This document shows, piece by piece, positions 27,057 to 38,509 of a stretch of DNA of 64,000 nt. The first letter of the stretch is position 1, and each line of letters opens with the position of its first letter. Below the pieces are notes generated by a model, which saw only the letters and a program-made list of their open reading frames with translations, was not told the DNA's origin and ran no database searches. The translations under genes were made by a program, and so were the position numbers. Source of the DNA: Acidiferrobacterales bacterium (lineage in GTDB: Bacteria; Pseudomonadota; Gammaproteobacteria; Arenicellales; JAJDZL01); NCBI GenBank assembly GCA_028820695.1, contig JAPPIB010000045.1, forward strand, positions 90,137 to 154,136. Reading direction: 5' to 3'.

Positions 27057-27551
27057 TTATCGATACGCTGAATCGGCCTTTCTGGCTTCGGCAATTCGCT
27101 GCTCGTATTGGTCTCCTACTTCCAGCAGCATCTGCTTCGTCATGATGTTGTCACCGCGGTTCTCAAAGTGAAACTCATGGATGTCGGTTTCCACAATTGA
27201 ATCGACCGGGCAGGCTTCCTCACAGAATCCACAGTAAATGCACTTGAAAAGATCAATGTCGTAGCGCGTTGTGCGGCGTGTTCCATCGAGTCTCTCTTCC
27301 GATTCGATGGTTATCGCCAATGCCGGGCACACTGCCTCGCAAAGTTTGCAGGCGATACAGCGCTCTTCACCGTTGGGATAGCGTCGCAATGCGTGGAGTC
27401 CGCGAAAACGCGGTGATTTCGGGGTTTTCTCCTCCGGGTATTGAATGGTGGTTTTCCGCTTGAACAAATGTCGCCCAGTCACACTCAGACCGCGCACCAA
27501 TTCCACCAGCAGGTAGGTCTTGAAATTCTGACGGATCCAGTCCAACATCAA
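27057..27551 (-). CDS. nuoI: NADH-quinone oxidoreductase subunit I
   Basis: 164 residues with two 4Fe-4S motifs, [12 protein letters not shown] and [12 protein letters not shown], that hold clusters N6a and N6b between the peripheral arm and the quinone site. Length and spacing match NuoI. Confidence 0.95.
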   Translation of the reverse strand: MMLDWIRQNFKTYLLVELVRGLSVTGRHLFKRKTTIQYPEEKTPKSPRFRGLHALRRYPNGEERCIACKLCEAVCPALAITIESEERLDGTRRTTRYDIDLFKCIYCGFCEEACPVDSIVETDIHEFHFENRGDNIMTKQMLLEVGDQYEQRIAEARKADSAYR

Positions 27552-27561
27552 ACTGCCCTGC

Positions 27562-28605
27562 TCATCGGAAAATGAAACCCCAAGGGGTCAGGAACCGAAA
27601 TACACCAATCACTGTGATCCAGACCAATGTAACCGGAATGAAGACTTTCCAGCCAAGTCTCATGATCTGGTCGTACCGATACCGCGGGAATGTTGCCCTG
27701 AGCCACAGAAAAACAAACATCAATACCGCAACCTTGCCAAACAGCCAGAAAAACGGTGGAATCCAGTTAAACGGCGCAATGTCAAACGGAGCGTACCAGC
27801 CGCCTAGGAACATCACTGCCGCAAGCGTCGCAATCAGCAACATGTTGGCATACTCCGCCATGAAGAACACCATGAAGGAGATCCCGGAATACTCGACATG
27901 AAAGCCCGCGACAATCTCAGACTCACCTTCAGCGACATCAAATGGCGCCCGGTTGGTTTCCGCAACACCGGAAATGAAATACACCAGGAACAGTGGAAAC
28001 ATCGGCCACAGATACCACTGATGCAATCCACCTTGCTGTGCCTTGACAATCTCCACCAGATTGAGGCTTCCAGCAGCCATCAGCAGGCCAACCAGGGCAA
28101 ATCCCATTGCGATCTCATACGCGACAATCTGCGCGGCTGAGCGCATTGCCCCCAGAAACGCATATTTTGAGTTTGAAGCCCAACCGGCGATGATGACCCC
28201 ATAAACTCCCATCGAAGTGAGTGCCAGAATGTACAGCAGGCCAACATCGAGATTGGCCAGCACCAATGTCTCGGTAAACGGGATCACCGCCCACGCAGCC
28301 AGTGCGGGAATGAGCGACAGAACCGGCGCGGATATGAACAATACCCGATTCGCATTGGTTGGTATGAGCACTTCCTTGAAGAAAAGCTTCAGGAAATCCG
28401 CAATCGGTTGCAGCCAACCGCGTGGTCCGACCCGGTTCGGACCCACTCGAACCTGGATATAACCGATTATTTTTCGCTCCGCATAGGTGATATAGGCAAC
28501 CACCAGAAGCAGCGGCACGAGAATTGTGACGATTTTCGCAAGCGACTCGATCGTGACCTGGAGCGCGAAGGGCAACTCTCCCCAAAATGAAATCAGAGCG
28601 CTCAT
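27562..28605 (-). CDS. nuoH: NADH-quinone oxidoreductase subunit H
   Basis: 347 residues, about eight membrane segments. Conserved quinone-chamber sequences are [21 protein letters not shown] near residue 40 and [24 protein letters not shown] near residue 215. Anchors the peripheral arm in the membrane. Overlaps the nuoG stop by four bases. Confidence 0.95.
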   Translation of the reverse strand: MSALISFWGELPFALQVTIESLAKIVTILVPLLLVVAYITYAERKIIGYIQVRVGPNRVGPRGWLQPIADFLKLFFKEVLIPTNANRVLFISAPVLSLIPALAAWAVIPFTETLVLANLDVGLLYILALTSMGVYGVIIAGWASNSKYAFLGAMRSAAQIVAYEIAMGFALVGLLMAAGSLNLVEIVKAQQGGLHQWYLWPMFPLFLVYFISGVAETNRAPFDVAEGESEIVAGFHVEYSGISFMVFFMAEYANMLLIATLAAVMFLGGWYAPFDIAPFNWIPPFFWLFGKVAVLMFVFLWLRATFPRYRYDQIMRLGWKVFIPVTLVWITVIGVFRFLTPWGFIFR

Positions 28606-31010
28606 TCGACCGTGTCCCTCTCCAGCCGTATTTCAGTTCCACTCGCCGCGCTCGGACCAAACCCGGTCCCTGCTGGAAAATATGCACAGCCGGGTGCAAC
28701 GCGTTCGTCAGATACCGCGAACGTATGCAGTGTATGCAGATCACTGCGAATGGTGACGGAATCGCCATTGTCAAGTTTCAGCATCGACATGTCATGAGGA
28801 TGAAGTCCGACACCGGACGCTTCGGCATCCGATGTGTTCTGCAGAGATACCGCGCGCCGAACGACTGCATCCACACCGTAAATCAACGGATCCGAAATCA
28901 GTTCGAACCGCCCCGCCTCTTTTCCGTTGCCCTTTTTCAGACACGGTATCTTGGCCGAATCGATAGTCATCGGACGCTCGCAGAAACCTTCCAGTGGAGC
29001 GACCTCATCCACAATCTCTTCGGTTGATACGTAATCAAAGCCTTCTTTCTCCATCAAGTTTCCGAGCACCCGGAGAATCTTCCAGCCAGGCCGCGCCTCA
29101 CCGTATGGCGAGACGGCTGCGGTTGATTTTTGAATCCGACCTTCGCAGTTGATGAAGGTTCCCGAATTTTCCGTATAGGCCGCTAATGGAAGCGCGACAT
29201 CCACATAATCCGGAACATCCGAAAAGAACTGAAAACTGACGACGAACTCCGCATTATCCATCGCCTCGGCCGCATGAAGCCCATCGGAAAGGTCCATTGA
29301 AGGTTCGACATTGAATAGTACGTACGCGGGACGTGGATTGTAGATCATCTGGCGGGCATTCATACCTGTCAGCTCGGCCACCTGACCATTTTCGATCCGG
29401 TGCGGCAGACATCCCGCAATCCAACCGGCAACACTGTTTGCCGGCGGCAGCACAGAAACTGAGGCACCGGATAGCTTGCCAATGTGCCAGACCAAGCGTT
29501 CAATGCAACTGTACATAGGATGCGAAATCACTGAGTGGCCAAGAATCACAACCGCTCGCTCCTGTGCCTTGCACAGATGGCTCGCGATTTCAGCGCAACT
29601 GTCTCTTTCAGCGAACTCGCCCGCGCCATCAAGAAAATCATCGGAGATATCGGTTGGGAAATCAGCTTTGGTTATCTCACACACCGCCTTCAGCACATGA
29701 GCCAGCGCATACGGCATGACATTGGGCGCGACCACTGCGTTCGAACTCAATGGAAAATTGAACTTCCAGTCCATCGGACTGATTGCGTCCACGCAAGCAC
29801 CCTTATTGGCTGCCTTGCGAACCCGCAGTCCAAGCAATGGTTGCTCTTTGCGTATGTTGGAGCCGACAAGGACAACCGTTTCCATATTTGGAATCTGATC
29901 AATCGGGATGCTGATACCCGGATAAAGGAGTGCATCCTCGTCCAGGGAAAAATCAATCTGACGCAACCGATGGTCAATGTTGGGACTGCCCATTGACCGC
30001 GTCAGTTTCTGTGCGAGATAGAACTCCTCAAATGTCGACATCGGCGAGACCAAGGTTCCCACAGCAGCCGCATCGTGCCTGTGAATCACATCGGACAGGC
30101 CTTCGACGGCCGCATTCAGGGCCTCGCGCCAGCTGACTTCGATCAATTCCCCTTCTTTTCTGACCATCGGAACACCAAGTCGACCCTCGTCCTCCAGTGC
30201 CTCGTAACTGTAACGGTCGCGATCGGATATCCAGCACTCATTGATGGATTCGTTGACCCTCGGCAACACCCGCTTGACTTCGTTGCGCAAAGTCTGGATG
30301 TCGATATTGGTACCGACGCAGTCGTGAGGGCTGATCGCACTGTGGCTGATCAATTCCCATGATCTTGCGGTAAATCTGTATGGCTTCGAGGTCAGCGCTC
30401 CAACCGGGCACAGATCAATGACGTTGCCGGAGACTTCCGAATCAACGGCAGAGCCAAAGAACGTGTCGATTTTCAGGTGTTCGCCGCGCCCGGTGATCCC
30501 GAGTTCCATCACACCTGCGACTTCCTCCCCAAATCGGACACATCGGGTGCAGTGAATACACCGAGTCATCTCTGTTTCGATCAGCGGTCCGATACTGTGA
30601 TCCTGCACGACCCGCTTTTTCTCATTGAACCTCGACAAATGACCACCGTAGCCGACAGCCTGATCCTGCAGCGGACATTCCCCGCCCTGATCACAGATCG
30701 GACAATCCAGCGGATGGTTGATCAGCAAAAATTCCAGCGTGTCCTTCTGTGCGTCGACTGCGTATTCGGACGCGGTCTTCACCTTCATGCCGTCCATGAT
30801 CGGCGTTGCACACGCAGGCAATGGCTTGGGTGCCCGCTCGACTTCGACCAGACACATTCGGCAGTTTGCCGCCACCGACAACTTCTCGTGATAGCAAAAG
30901 CGAGGAATGTAAATTCCAGCCGCGTCTGCCACCTCGATGATCATCGAGCCCGGTGCTGCCTCAAGCTCGCGGCCGTCAATCTCTATGGTCAACTTCGGTG
31001 AATCTGACAT
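28602..31010 (-). CDS. nuoG: NADH-quinone oxidoreductase subunit G
   Basis: 802 residues. The N-terminal ferredoxin-like part has a 2Fe-2S set ([20 protein letters not shown]) and 4Fe-4S sets [18 protein letters not shown] and [13 protein letters not shown], followed by a large molybdopterin-oxidoreductase-like domain without an obvious cofactor site. Carries electrons from NuoF towards NuoI. The extra N7 cluster cysteines of some species are not evident. Confidence 0.95.
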   Translation of the reverse strand: MSDSPKLTIEIDGRELEAAPGSMIIEVADAAGIYIPRFCYHEKLSVAANCRMCLVEVERAPKPLPACATPIMDGMKVKTASEYAVDAQKDTLEFLLINHPLDCPICDQGGECPLQDQAVGYGGHLSRFNEKKRVVQDHSIGPLIETEMTRCIHCTRCVRFGEEVAGVMELGITGRGEHLKIDTFFGSAVDSEVSGNVIDLCPVGALTSKPYRFTARSWELISHSAISPHDCVGTNIDIQTLRNEVKRVLPRVNESINECWISDRDRYSYEALEDEGRLGVPMVRKEGELIEVSWREALNAAVEGLSDVIHRHDAAAVGTLVSPMSTFEEFYLAQKLTRSMGSPNIDHRLRQIDFSLDEDALLYPGISIPIDQIPNMETVVLVGSNIRKEQPLLGLRVRKAANKGACVDAISPMDWKFNFPLSSNAVVAPNVMPYALAHVLKAVCEITKADFPTDISDDFLDGAGEFAERDSCAEIASHLCKAQERAVVILGHSVISHPMYSCIERLVWHIGKLSGASVSVLPPANSVAGWIAGCLPHRIENGQVAELTGMNARQMIYNPRPAYVLFNVEPSMDLSDGLHAAEAMDNAEFVVSFQFFSDVPDYVDVALPLAAYTENSGTFINCEGRIQKSTAAVSPYGEARPGWKILRVLGNLMEKEGFDYVSTEEIVDEVAPLEGFCERPMTIDSAKIPCLKKGNGKEAGRFELISDPLIYGVDAVVRRAVSLQNTSDAEASGVGLHPHDMSMLKLDNGDSVTIRSDLHTLHTFAVSDERVAPGCAYFPAGTGFGPSAASGTEIRLERDTVE

Positions 31011-31017
31011 CGTTCAG

Positions 31018-32292
31018 CTATGCGGCCTGCGCGGTGGAAGTGATCTTCGCTTCGAATTCATGTCGAAAATGTCTGATAAAACTTTGCACCGGCCAGGCGG
31101 CCGCGTCTCCCAACGCACAGATTGTGCGTCCCTCAATCCGATTCGCGATGTCAACCAGCTGATCGATCTCCTCAGACCGGGCACGACCAAGGCGAATCTT
31201 CCTGACCAACCGATAAAGCCAGCCAGTTCCCTCGCGGCAAGGCGTGCACTGTCCGCAGGACTCCTCCCAGTAAAAATAGGCGATCCGCTCAAGCATCTCG
31301 ACCATGCAGGTCGACTCGTCCATCACAATCACCGATCCAGCGCCAAGCAGGGAACCCGCATTCTGCAAGGAATCATAATCCATGTCACAATCCATGATGA
31401 TATCGGCCGGCAAAACCGGTACTGAAGAACCGCCCGGAATACACGCCTTCAGTTTGGCGCCGTTGAGCATGCCACCCGCCATCTCCAACAGTGCTTTGAA
31501 TGGAATTCCGAGAGGAACCTCAAAGTTTCCTGGATTGTTGACATGTCCGGATACTGAGAAAATTTTCGTTCCAGCGTTATTTTCCGGTCCCAGATCGACA
31601 AACCACTGAGCGCCTTCGCGCATGATTCTGGGAACCGACGCGAGGGTTTCTGTATTGTTGATTGTGGTCGGTCGGCCGAATGCACCAAACTGGGCGGGAA
31701 ACGGTGGCTTGAATCTCGGCTGGCCACTCTTGCCTTCCAGTGACTCGAGAAGCCCAGTCTCCTCACCACAGATATAGGCACCTGCGCCCAGATGTGAGTG
31801 AATATCGAAATCGAAACCACTGCCCAGAACATCGGTTCCAAGCAATCCGGCTGAACGCGCCTCGGACAGCGCCTGTTCAAAACGATCGTATGATTCGAAA
31901 AATTCACCGCGAATGTAGTTGTAGCCGACCGTCGCGTTCATGGCGTATCCAGCGATCGCCATTCCCTCGATCAGGGAATGCGGATTGAAACGCAATATGT
32001 CCCGATCCTTGAATGTCCCAGGTTCCCCTTCGTCAGAATTGCAGACAATATAGCTTTGCCCAGGCTGGGTTCGAGGCATGAAACTCCACTTCAGACCGGT
32101 CGGAAAGCCGGCGCCTCCGCGGCCCCTCAAGCCTGAGGCCTTGACTTCGGCGATGATATCCTCGGGCGGCGTTTTTTCCTGCAGAATCTTGCGCCAAGCG
32201 GCATACCCACCGGTACTTTCGTACGACTGAATGGTCCAGGGTGATTCAAGATCCGGTTCAGGCAGGCAAATACGAACTTCCTGATAGGTCAT
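31018..32292 (-). CDS. nuoF: NADH-quinone oxidoreductase subunit F
   Basis: 424 residues with the FMN/NADH site [16 protein letters not shown] near residue 55 and the N3 4Fe-4S motif [15 protein letters not shown] near residue 345. It is the NADH-oxidising subunit. Its start overlaps the nuoE stop by four bases. Confidence 0.96.
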   Translation of the reverse strand: MTYQEVRICLPEPDLESPWTIQSYESTGGYAAWRKILQEKTPPEDIIAEVKASGLRGRGGAGFPTGLKWSFMPRTQPGQSYIVCNSDEGEPGTFKDRDILRFNPHSLIEGMAIAGYAMNATVGYNYIRGEFFESYDRFEQALSEARSAGLLGTDVLGSGFDFDIHSHLGAGAYICGEETGLLESLEGKSGQPRFKPPFPAQFGAFGRPTTINNTETLASVPRIMREGAQWFVDLGPENNAGTKIFSVSGHVNNPGNFEVPLGIPFKALLEMAGGMLNGAKLKACIPGGSSVPVLPADIIMDCDMDYDSLQNAGSLLGAGSVIVMDESTCMVEMLERIAYFYWEESCGQCTPCREGTGWLYRLVRKIRLGRARSEEIDQLVDIANRIEGRTICALGDAAAWPVQSFIRHFRHEFEAKITSTAQAA

Positions 32293-32762
32293 TCAAGGGC
32301 CTCCAGAATCTCATCAATGCGTTGCGGCGTCAGGTTCTCGCAGTAATCCCGGTTGATCAAAGCTGCAGGCGCACCACCGCATGCCGCCAGACATTCAACT
32401 TCCTTGAGCGTATAGCGCCCGTCAGGGGTCGTCTCACCGAGTCCGATCCCCAGTTTTTCGGTTAGGTGGTCTACGATCGACGCGGAGCCCCGCAACGCAC
32501 ATGAAATGTTGGTACATACGTTTATTTTATGTCGCCCGGGCGGTTCCAGGTCGTACATCGTGTAGAAAGTCGCCACCTCCGCCACCTTGATCGATTCGAT
32601 ATCCAACAGTCCGGCGATCGCATTCATCACCTCGTCACTTACCCAACCACTTTCATCCTGTGCGATACGCAATGCCGCCATCACCGCCGCTTGGGCTCGT
32701 CCATGCGGGTACTTCGCGATCTCGGTCTGAATCTGCTCAAGTGCGTCGCTGGACAGTATCAT
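32289..32762 (-). CDS. nuoE: NADH-quinone oxidoreductase subunit E
   Basis: 157 residues from the ATG at 32762, which overlaps the nuoD stop (ATGA); a longer in-frame opening to 32984 lies inside nuoD and is rejected. The thioredoxin-like 2Fe-2S site N1a has cysteine pairs CTNISC and CLAAC. Partner of NuoF. Confidence 0.95.
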   Translation of the reverse strand: MILSSDALEQIQTEIAKYPHGRAQAAVMAALRIAQDESGWVSDEVMNAIAGLLDIESIKVAEVATFYTMYDLEPPGRHKINVCTNISCALRGSASIVDHLTEKLGIGLGETTPDGRYTLKEVECLAACGGAPAALINRDYCENLTPQRIDEILEALE

Positions 32763-34012
32763 CGGTCGATTTCTCCGAATACGATATCCTGGGTGCCGAT
32801 TACTGCGACTACGTCTGCCAGCATGTGTCCGCGACACATTTCGTCCAATGACGACAGATGGACAAAGCCCGGTGCCCGAATTTTCAAACGATAGGGCTTG
32901 TTCGCGCCGTCGGAGATAAGATAGACCCCGAACTCCCCCTTCGGCGCTTCCACCGCGGCATAAGACTCGCCCTCGCGAAGGCAATATCCCTCCGTAAACA
33001 GCTTGAAATGATGAATCAGGGATTCCATATCCTGTTTCATGGTTTCGCGGCGCGGAGCGATCAGTTTTGCATCATCAATCATTACCGGTCCGGGATTGGT
33101 CTGCAACCATGCGACACACTGGCGGATAATCCGATTGGACTGGCGCATCTCCTCTACCCGACACAGGTATCTGTCATAGCAATCACCATTGGTTCCCACC
33201 GGTATGTCAAAATCAACCCTGTCATAAACCTCGTACGGCTGTTTCTTGCGCAAATCCCAAGCGACTCCGGAGCCGCGCAGCATGGGCCCGGTGAATCCCC
33301 GTGCCAGGCAGGTCTGCTGAGACACGATCCCGATATCTACCGTTCGCTGCTTCCAGATCCGATTGTCCGTCAGCAGTGTTTCATAATCATCAACACACTT
33401 CGGAAACCTGTCGGTGAACGCCTCGATGAAATCCAGCAGAGAACCTTGACGATCCCGGTTCAGATCCTCGAGCTTGCGCTTGCTGCGGTACTTGGACGGC
33501 TCGTACTTTGGCATCGAATCGGGAAGATCCCTGTAGACTCCGCCCGGCCGGTAGTAAGTTGCGTGCATCCGAGCTCCGGACGCCGCCTCATAGCAGTCCA
33601 TCAGGTCCTCACGCTCGCGGAAACAGTACAAAAACATCGACATCGCGCCGATGTCCAGTCCGTGCGCACCAAGCCACAGCAGGTGATTGAGAATGCGGGT
33701 AATCTCGTCGAACATAACCCTGATGTACTGTGCGCGAATCGGAACGGTAATCCCCAACAGTTTTTCGATCGCTAGCACATAAGCGTGTTCGTTGCACATC
33801 ATGGAAACATAATCGAGTCGATCCATATAACCGATGCTTTGATTGTATGGCTTTGACTCGGCAAGCTTCTCCGTAGCACGATGCAACAGCCCGATGTGTG
33901 GATCAATTCTCTGAACCACCTCACCGTCCATCTCCATCACCAGCCTCAGCACACCATGCGCGGCGGGGTGCTGCGGTCCGAAATTCATGGTGTAATTACG
34001 AATCTCGGTCAC
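32759..34012 (-). CDS. nuoD: NADH-quinone oxidoreductase subunit D
   Basis: 417 residues starting [31 protein letters not shown], the quinone-site beta-hairpin of the 49-kDa subunit, and ending with the conserved DIVFGEIDR. Separate from nuoC rather than fused as in E. coli. The 5' end overlaps nuoC by 17 bases. Confidence 0.96.
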   Translation of the reverse strand: MTEIRNYTMNFGPQHPAAHGVLRLVMEMDGEVVQRIDPHIGLLHRATEKLAESKPYNQSIGYMDRLDYVSMMCNEHAYVLAIEKLLGITVPIRAQYIRVMFDEITRILNHLLWLGAHGLDIGAMSMFLYCFREREDLMDCYEAASGARMHATYYRPGGVYRDLPDSMPKYEPSKYRSKRKLEDLNRDRQGSLLDFIEAFTDRFPKCVDDYETLLTDNRIWKQRTVDIGIVSQQTCLARGFTGPMLRGSGVAWDLRKKQPYEVYDRVDFDIPVGTNGDCYDRYLCRVEEMRQSNRIIRQCVAWLQTNPGPVMIDDAKLIAPRRETMKQDMESLIHHFKLFTEGYCLREGESYAAVEAPKGEFGVYLISDGANKPYRLKIRAPGFVHLSSLDEMCRGHMLADVVAVIGTQDIVFGEIDR

Positions 34013-34604
34013 CGAAACTATCCTCCCGAATCACTCGGGGCACCAAGGTTCTCGGCTCGATCGTCACAGGCTCGTAGACCACGCGCCCCTTGCCGGGATC
34101 GTATCGCATCTCAACATATCCCGTCAGTGGGAAATCCTTGCGGAACGGATGTCCGATGAAACCATAGTCGGTAAGAATCCGACGCAGGTCTGAGTGTCCC
34201 TCAAACAGAATCCCGAACAGATCGAACGCCTCCCGCTCAAACCAGTCCGCAGCCGGCCAGATGTCGGTGACTGAGCGGACGACCGGATGGTCCTCGTCAA
34301 TATAAACCTTGACTCTCAATCGATGATTGAGCGATACGGACAGAAGGTGATAGACCACCGCATAGCGTGAACCGGTCCACTGTCTGGCTGGATATCCTTC
34401 GCCGTAGACCGAATAATCAACCGCGCATAAATCAATCAACTGCTCGAACCTGGTCCGGTCATCGTCGCGCAGTGCGGTACAGATGTCAGTAATTCGCTCT
34501 GAATCCACCACAATCGTCAATTCATCGACATCGGTTACCGACGCTGAGATATCAGTGCCGAGCAGATCCTGAACTGACTGGGTGAGTTGAGCAATAGAGG
34601 CCAC
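33996..34604 (-). CDS. nuoC: NADH-quinone oxidoreductase subunit C
   Basis: 202 residues from a GTG at 34604 with GAGG eight bases upstream; the first AUG-type opening further upstream lies within nuoB. The conserved segment [40 protein letters not shown] is diagnostic for the 30-kDa subunit. Peripheral-arm subunit with NuoD. Confidence 0.93.
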   Translation of the reverse strand: MASIAQLTQSVQDLLGTDISASVTDVDELTIVVDSERITDICTALRDDDRTRFEQLIDLCAVDYSVYGEGYPARQWTGSRYAVVYHLLSVSLNHRLRVKVYIDEDHPVVRSVTDIWPAADWFEREAFDLFGILFEGHSDLRRILTDYGFIGHPFRKDFPLTGYVEMRYDPGKGRVVYEPVTIEPRTLVPRVIREDSFGDRDS

Positions 34605-34615
34605 GCTCGAGACCT

Positions 34616-35092
34616 CTATCTGGCAATCGTGTTGGTTCGTTGAATCTTTCGCTGCAGTTGCAGGATGCCGTAGACAAGCGCTTCGGCTGTGGGTGGACAA
34701 CCAGGGACATAGACATCAACCGGAACGATTCTGTCGCAACCTCTGACCACCGAGTACGAATAGTGATAGTACCCGCCGCCGTTGGCGCACGAGCCCATGG
34801 AAATCACCCATCTGGGCTCGGCCATCTGATCATAGACCTTTCGCAACGCCGGTGCCATCTTGTTGACCAGCGTTCCCGCGACAATCATCACATCCGACTG
34901 TCTTGGACTCGGCCTGAAAATAATGCCGAACCGGTCAAGATCATAACGGGACGCGCCTGCGTGCATCATTTCCACACTGCAGCACGCAAGTCCGAATGTC
35001 ATGGGCCACATCGAGCCGGTACGCGCCCAGTTGATCAACTTATCCATGGTCGTGGTGACCATGCCCTGATTCATGATTCCTTCAATAGACAT
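34616..35092 (-). CDS. nuoB: NADH-quinone oxidoreductase subunit B
   Basis: 158 residues holding the N2 cluster ligands: adjacent cysteines in [18 protein letters not shown] and [11 protein letters not shown]2 passes electrons to quinone. Starts 3 bases after nuoA ends. Confidence 0.96.
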   Translation of the reverse strand: MSIEGIMNQGMVTTTMDKLINWARTGSMWPMTFGLACCSVEMMHAGASRYDLDRFGIIFRPSPRQSDVMIVAGTLVNKMAPALRKVYDQMAEPRWVISMGSCANGGGYYHYSYSVVRGCDRIVPVDVYVPGCPPTAEALVYGILQLQRKIQRTNTIAR

Positions 35093-35095
35093 ACC

Positions 35096-35452
35096 CTACT
35101 CCCACTCCAGTGCGCCTTTTTTCCACTCATAGATGAACCCAATGACAAGCACACCGAGAAATATCATCATCGCGACGAATCCGAACAGTCCGATTTCATC
35201 GAGCGTAATGGCCCAAGGAAAAAGAAACGCGATTTCCAGGTCGAATATGATGAATAGGATGGCGACGAGATAATATCGCACATCAAATTTCATGCGGCTG
35301 TCCTCAAAGGCCTCGAATCCGCACTCGTACGGCGACAGTTTCTCCTTGTCTGGCTTGTGCGGACCGAGCAATGAACTGACACCGATCATCGCGGCGCCCA
35401 TCACCAGCGCGACCAGCAGAAAAATCACAATTGGAATGTAATTTGCCAGCAT
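35096..35452 (-). CDS. nuoA: NADH-quinone oxidoreductase subunit A
   Basis: 118 residues, three membrane segments, with the conserved loop [43 protein letters not shown]. First gene of the nuo operon, 45 bases downstream of tRNA-Leu, so it is probably co-transcribed with secG and tpiA or has a promoter in that short gap. Confidence 0.95.
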   Translation of the reverse strand: MLANYIPIVIFLLVALVMGAAMIGVSSLLGPHKPDKEKLSPYECGFEAFEDSRMKFDVRYYLVAILFIIFDLEIAFLFPWAITLDEIGLFGFVAMMIFLGVLVIGFIYEWKKGALEWE

Positions 35453-35497
35453 CGGACTATTTGGAACTCAACTTTCTTTTTCCTGACTTACCTGATC

Positions 35498-35582
35498 TGG
35501 TGCCGAAGGCCGGACTTGAACCGGCACGGCTCTCGCCACCGCCCCCTCAAGACGGCGTGTCTACCAATTCCACCACTTCGGC
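35498..35582 (-). tRNA. tRNA-Leu (anticodon GAG)
   Basis: 85 bases with encoded CCA at 35498-35500. The acceptor stem GCCGAAG pairs with CTTCGGC; the anticodon stem CCGTC/GGCGG encloses a loop with GAG; a long class II variable arm and a TTCAAGT T-loop are present. Lies between secG and nuoA, a common gammaproteobacterial position. Confidence 0.95.
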
Positions 35583-35610
35583 AATCTGCTCATCTGATCG
35601 GTTCGCGACC

Positions 35611-35958
35611 TTACTGCGGCAATTTCGGCAACTCGCCGCCTGCATCACCATCGGAAGTTTGCGGAACTTCCTCCACAATCGTTTCCGACGTGACTATGTC
35701 TGTGACACTCGTCGGTGTTCGCGCGCCCGTATAAATATACGCAAGACTAAGCGCAATGCCAAAAAATACAGTCGCTAATACGGCAGTGATGCGGGTGAGG
35801 AAATTCGCCGACCCGCGGCTGCCAAATACCGACTGGGAACCGCCTCCGAACACCGCACCGAGGTCAGAGCCCTTCCCCCGCTGAAGCAGGATCAGAACAA
35901 TCATGGTAACCGACGTCACCAAAAACAGTCCCAGTAATATCTTTGTCAATAATTCCAT
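35611..35958 (-). CDS. secG: Preprotein translocase subunit SecG
   Basis: 115 residues with two membrane segments (about residues 3-22 and 55-75) and the conserved middle LLQRGKGSDLGAVFGGGSQSVFGSRGSANFLTR. Accessory subunit of the SecYEG channel. It follows tpiA by 15 bases in one transcription unit. Confidence 0.95.
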   Translation of the reverse strand: MELLTKILLGLFLVTSVTMIVLILLQRGKGSDLGAVFGGGSQSVFGSRGSANFLTRITAVLATVFFGIALSLAYIYTGARTPTSVTDIVTSETIVEEVPQTSDGDAGGELPKLPQ

Positions 35959-35973
35959 CTTAATTTCGTTTCC

Positions 35974-36732
35974 CTATACTGCCGCGTTGCAAATTTTCAG
36001 AAACTCCTCCGAACTCAACGAGGCACCACCGACCAGACAACCATCAACATCCGGTTGACTGAGAATCTCAGCGGCATTTGATCCATTGACACTGCCGCCA
36101 TATAGAATCCGACAGATCGGAGCAACTTCGGCGCTCACCTCGCGAATTCCATCACGAATCCATCTGTGCGTCTCCTGTATCTGATTCGTCGAAGCCGTCA
36201 TTCCGGTACCGATCGCCCAAACAGGCTCATATGCGATCAGCATTGCTGGCATCTCAGACTCGTCTACGACTCCCAGAACCGCACCCAGCTGTCGATCAAT
36301 GACCGATTTTGTATCGCCCGACTGCCTGTCTTCCAGCTTCTCGCCGACACAAACAATGGCTTTCATCCCCTGCGAGATGACCGCTTTCGCCTTGCGGCCG
36401 ATCTCCTCGTCAGTTTCGTCGTGATAGGCGCGTCTTTCCGAGTGTCCGACTATTACATATTCGCAACCAATCTCTTTCAGCATGCAAGATGATACTTCAC
36501 CTGTGTATGCGCCGGAGGGATGTTCGCTGCTGTCCTGTGCGCCGAGCGCGACCGCCGAAGATTCCTCGAGCAAAGCATTCACTGCGTTGATGTATACAAA
36601 CGGCGGGCAGACAGCGACATCAATCGTTGCCTCGAATTGTGCCGTGCCATGAACAACATCCCCGACTACTGAACGCGCCATACTGAAGGCACCGTTCATT
36701 TTCCAGTTGCCTACAATTATTTTCCGTCGCAT
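35974..36732 (-). CDS. tpiA: Triosephosphate isomerase
   Basis: 252 residues starting MRRKIIVGNWKMNG, with catalytic Lys in NWKMN, His in VGHSERR, Glu in AYEPVWAIGTG, and the phosphate loop YGGSVNGSNA. Interconverts glyceraldehyde-3-phosphate and dihydroxyacetone phosphate in glycolysis. The 253 bases upstream hold the likely operon promoter. Confidence 0.97.
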   Translation of the reverse strand: MRRKIIVGNWKMNGAFSMARSVVGDVVHGTAQFEATIDVAVCPPFVYINAVNALLEESSAVALGAQDSSEHPSGAYTGEVSSCMLKEIGCEYVIVGHSERRAYHDETDEEIGRKAKAVISQGMKAIVCVGEKLEDRQSGDTKSVIDRQLGAVLGVVDESEMPAMLIAYEPVWAIGTGMTASTNQIQETHRWIRDGIREVSAEVAPICRILYGGSVNGSNAAEILSQPDVDGCLVGGASLSSEEFLKICNAAV

Positions 36733-36985
36733 GAATAAAAAAAATTCACAGTACCCGGGTCAACCTCGCGAGGCTTCTGCGCTGGCAGTGAATAGTATGA
36801 GTTCGCTATTGTCTGTAATGTGTCTATGCTACTTCTTTTGCGCTGAAAAATCAATTTGCAACACACCTTTCCCTGTCAGTTCAGGCACTTTCACCGGGGA
36901 CGGCTGAATTCCTTCCAGGGCAACGACAATTCGGTGAGGGTCCAGACCTCGGACTCAGGCCGATCAAGTGATTCGGCCGAATGGA

Positions 36986-37912
36986 TTATCCACTCAGTCT
37001 TTCCCTTCTCAATGCCTGGCTCAGGCAATGTATTCCACCACCGCCCAGAGTGAACATCGACAGGTCAATTTCGCATACATCAAATCCCAATGCCCGCAGT
37101 TTGCCGACCAGCTCCGGTGCGCCCGTCATAGCCAAGATCCGGTCGTCTCCCAGTGACATCAGATTCACGCCCAGGTTCCGTGCCTCGCGATAACTGACAT
37201 CAACAAACGCAAAACCCCGATCCTCCAGCCATTTCACGAGCCATGGCTCCATCGCGTCCGTGCAGGTAACCAATAGGTTTTCGGCAACAGGAACCACCAA
37301 ACCATCCATGTGCACAAATTCTCTTGATATAGGCGCAACCAGCGCCTCCCACCCCTCAGCCTCGATGAATCGTGCGACCTGTTCGGAGCCTTCCTTCTCT
37401 GACCGCTCGCCGCAATAGCCTAGAAGTACGAGCCCGGGTCGCAGAATGACAAAATCTCCGCCCTCAAAATGACCTGCAGTTGCAAACTGCCATATCGGAA
37501 TTTCATTGGCCTGGTAGAACTTGATGACTGAAGCATAATCCGCACGACGACACTTCACCTGCATGTGACAGATCAGTGGACCCCACGGTGTCATCACCGA
37601 ATTGTCCCGAGCGAAGAAATTTCTATGTAATGCCTCATCCGCCTCAATGAAGTGACATGACACACCCTTGGCTTCGTACTGGGCGATCATCTCAGCGTGT
37701 TGGCGCTGGGCAAGTTCAAAGTCAAAGCTTACACCGGTTCGCGCAGCATTCTCCATCGTCCGGCCGATGATCGGGCCGGCTTCAACCCAGCGATAAAAAT
37801 CCGGTCGACCCAACAGGACATCACTGAGACGCGCGTATTCGTTATCGATTCCCCAGTACTCGTGCGTAAAATCAGTCTTGGAAGTTTTGCTGAACTTTGG
37901 TTTCATCAACAT
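36986..37912 (-). CDS. Guanidine-modifying enzyme family (amidinotransferase/deiminase-like), copy 2
   Basis: 308 residues, clearly paralogous to 21453-22421 (shared WGxxxEYxxLxDVLLG, HFEGGDF, RDxNxMTP, DLSM, GGGGIHC). The catalytic set is intact: His201 in FVHMDGL and Cys296 in GGGGIHCLSQALRR. The exact reaction (deiminase, dimethylargininase or amidinotransferase) is not determined. An internal ATG three codons later is an equally good start. Located upstream of tpiA in the same orientation, so the tpiA-secG-nuo block is bracketed by the two copies. Confidence 0.8.
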   Translation of the reverse strand: MLMKPKFSKTSKTDFTHEYWGIDNEYARLSDVLLGRPDFYRWVEAGPIIGRTMENAARTGVSFDFELAQRQHAEMIAQYEAKGVSCHFIEADEALHRNFFARDNSVMTPWGPLICHMQVKCRRADYASVIKFYQANEIPIWQFATAGHFEGGDFVILRPGLVLLGYCGERSEKEGSEQVARFIEAEGWEALVAPISREFVHMDGLVVPVAENLLVTCTDAMEPWLVKWLEDRGFAFVDVSYREARNLGVNLMSLGDDRILAMTGAPELVGKLRALGFDVCEIDLSMFTLGGGGIHCLSQALRRERLSG

Positions 37913-38002
37913 TGAAAATTCACCATCTAAAAATTAACCGACATGCTTGTTTCAACCCAAGCGGGGCCCAAGTGGACGATGTTGCATCCCTGGTTCAAAA
38001 CT

Positions 38003-38052
38003 GTGGGGCGTCAGGGATTCGAACCCCGGACCATTTGATTGGGAGTCTATTG
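38003..38052 (-). pseudogene. Truncated tRNA-Lys-like fragment (3' part)
   Basis: 50 bases match the 3' part of the tRNA-Lys at 38510-38585 at 44 positions with a constant offset of 509, including 25 identical bases over the T arm (38009-38033). The D arm and 5' acceptor strand are missing and the anticodon region has decayed. It looks like a displaced tRNA end, such as integration leaves behind. Confidence 0.75.
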
Positions 38053-38509
38053 TCAAAATCCAATATCTGACCCTATCAATATACCAAATTATGTCATTTC
38101 TGAAGACGGCAAAAAGAGGTCACTTGGTCGCCGTCTTGATTTCGCAATGCATCAATCATATCGTTCGTTACGATTCCACCGCGGCCAGCAAAGGGTCGAA
38201 AACAATTCGAAGGTTTGTCATCAGTAAATTCAGTGGGATTCTTATGTGGAGGCAACACTTTTTTGACCCTGAAAAAATTTCCCTCGTCAACGCGGGCATC
38301 CTCAATGATGTCGCCCTCCTCAAGATGGATGCTGGACTGCATTGTTAGTATGAGTTTGTTGACACTTCGGTTTCGCCGTAACGGTATTCATATGATAAGG
38401 AACAAGTTGTTTCCAAATTTCATACCAGCGTGAAATTCTCATCGGAAATTATTGGCGATTCTTCATTTCGTATCTATTGCTAAGAATTTATTATTTCAAA
38501 ACAATATCT
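38053..38509. other. Segment between tRNA fragment and tRNA-Lys
   Basis: About 460 A+T-richer bases bounded by the direct repeat. A minus-strand open frame at 38094-38342 (82 codons, acidic start MQSSIHLEEGDIIEDARVDEGNFF) is the only candidate gene; it lacks a ribosome site and recognisable domain. No integrase is present. Confidence 0.4.
38094..38342 (-). CDS. Small hypothetical protein, doubtful
   Basis: 82 codons from ATG, mixed and protein-like composition, no domain or signal I recognise, and no Shine-Dalgarno before the start. Overlapped by open frames on the other strand. Its interest is only its place between the tRNA-Lys repeat copies. Confidence 0.25.
   Translation of the reverse strand: MQSSIHLEEGDIIEDARVDEGNFFRVKKVLPPHKNPTEFTDDKPSNCFRPFAGRGGIVTNDMIDALRNQDGDQVTSFCRLQK

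Noticed and set aside
32289..32984. 231-residue version of nuoE
   Set aside because: The extra N-terminal 74 residues lie inside nuoD; the ATG overlapping the nuoD stop gives a protein of normal length.
36764..36773. CCTCGCGAGG palindrome upstream of tpiA as an operator
   Set aside because: Ten bases is too short to stand out and there is no partner half-site or regulator gene nearby.
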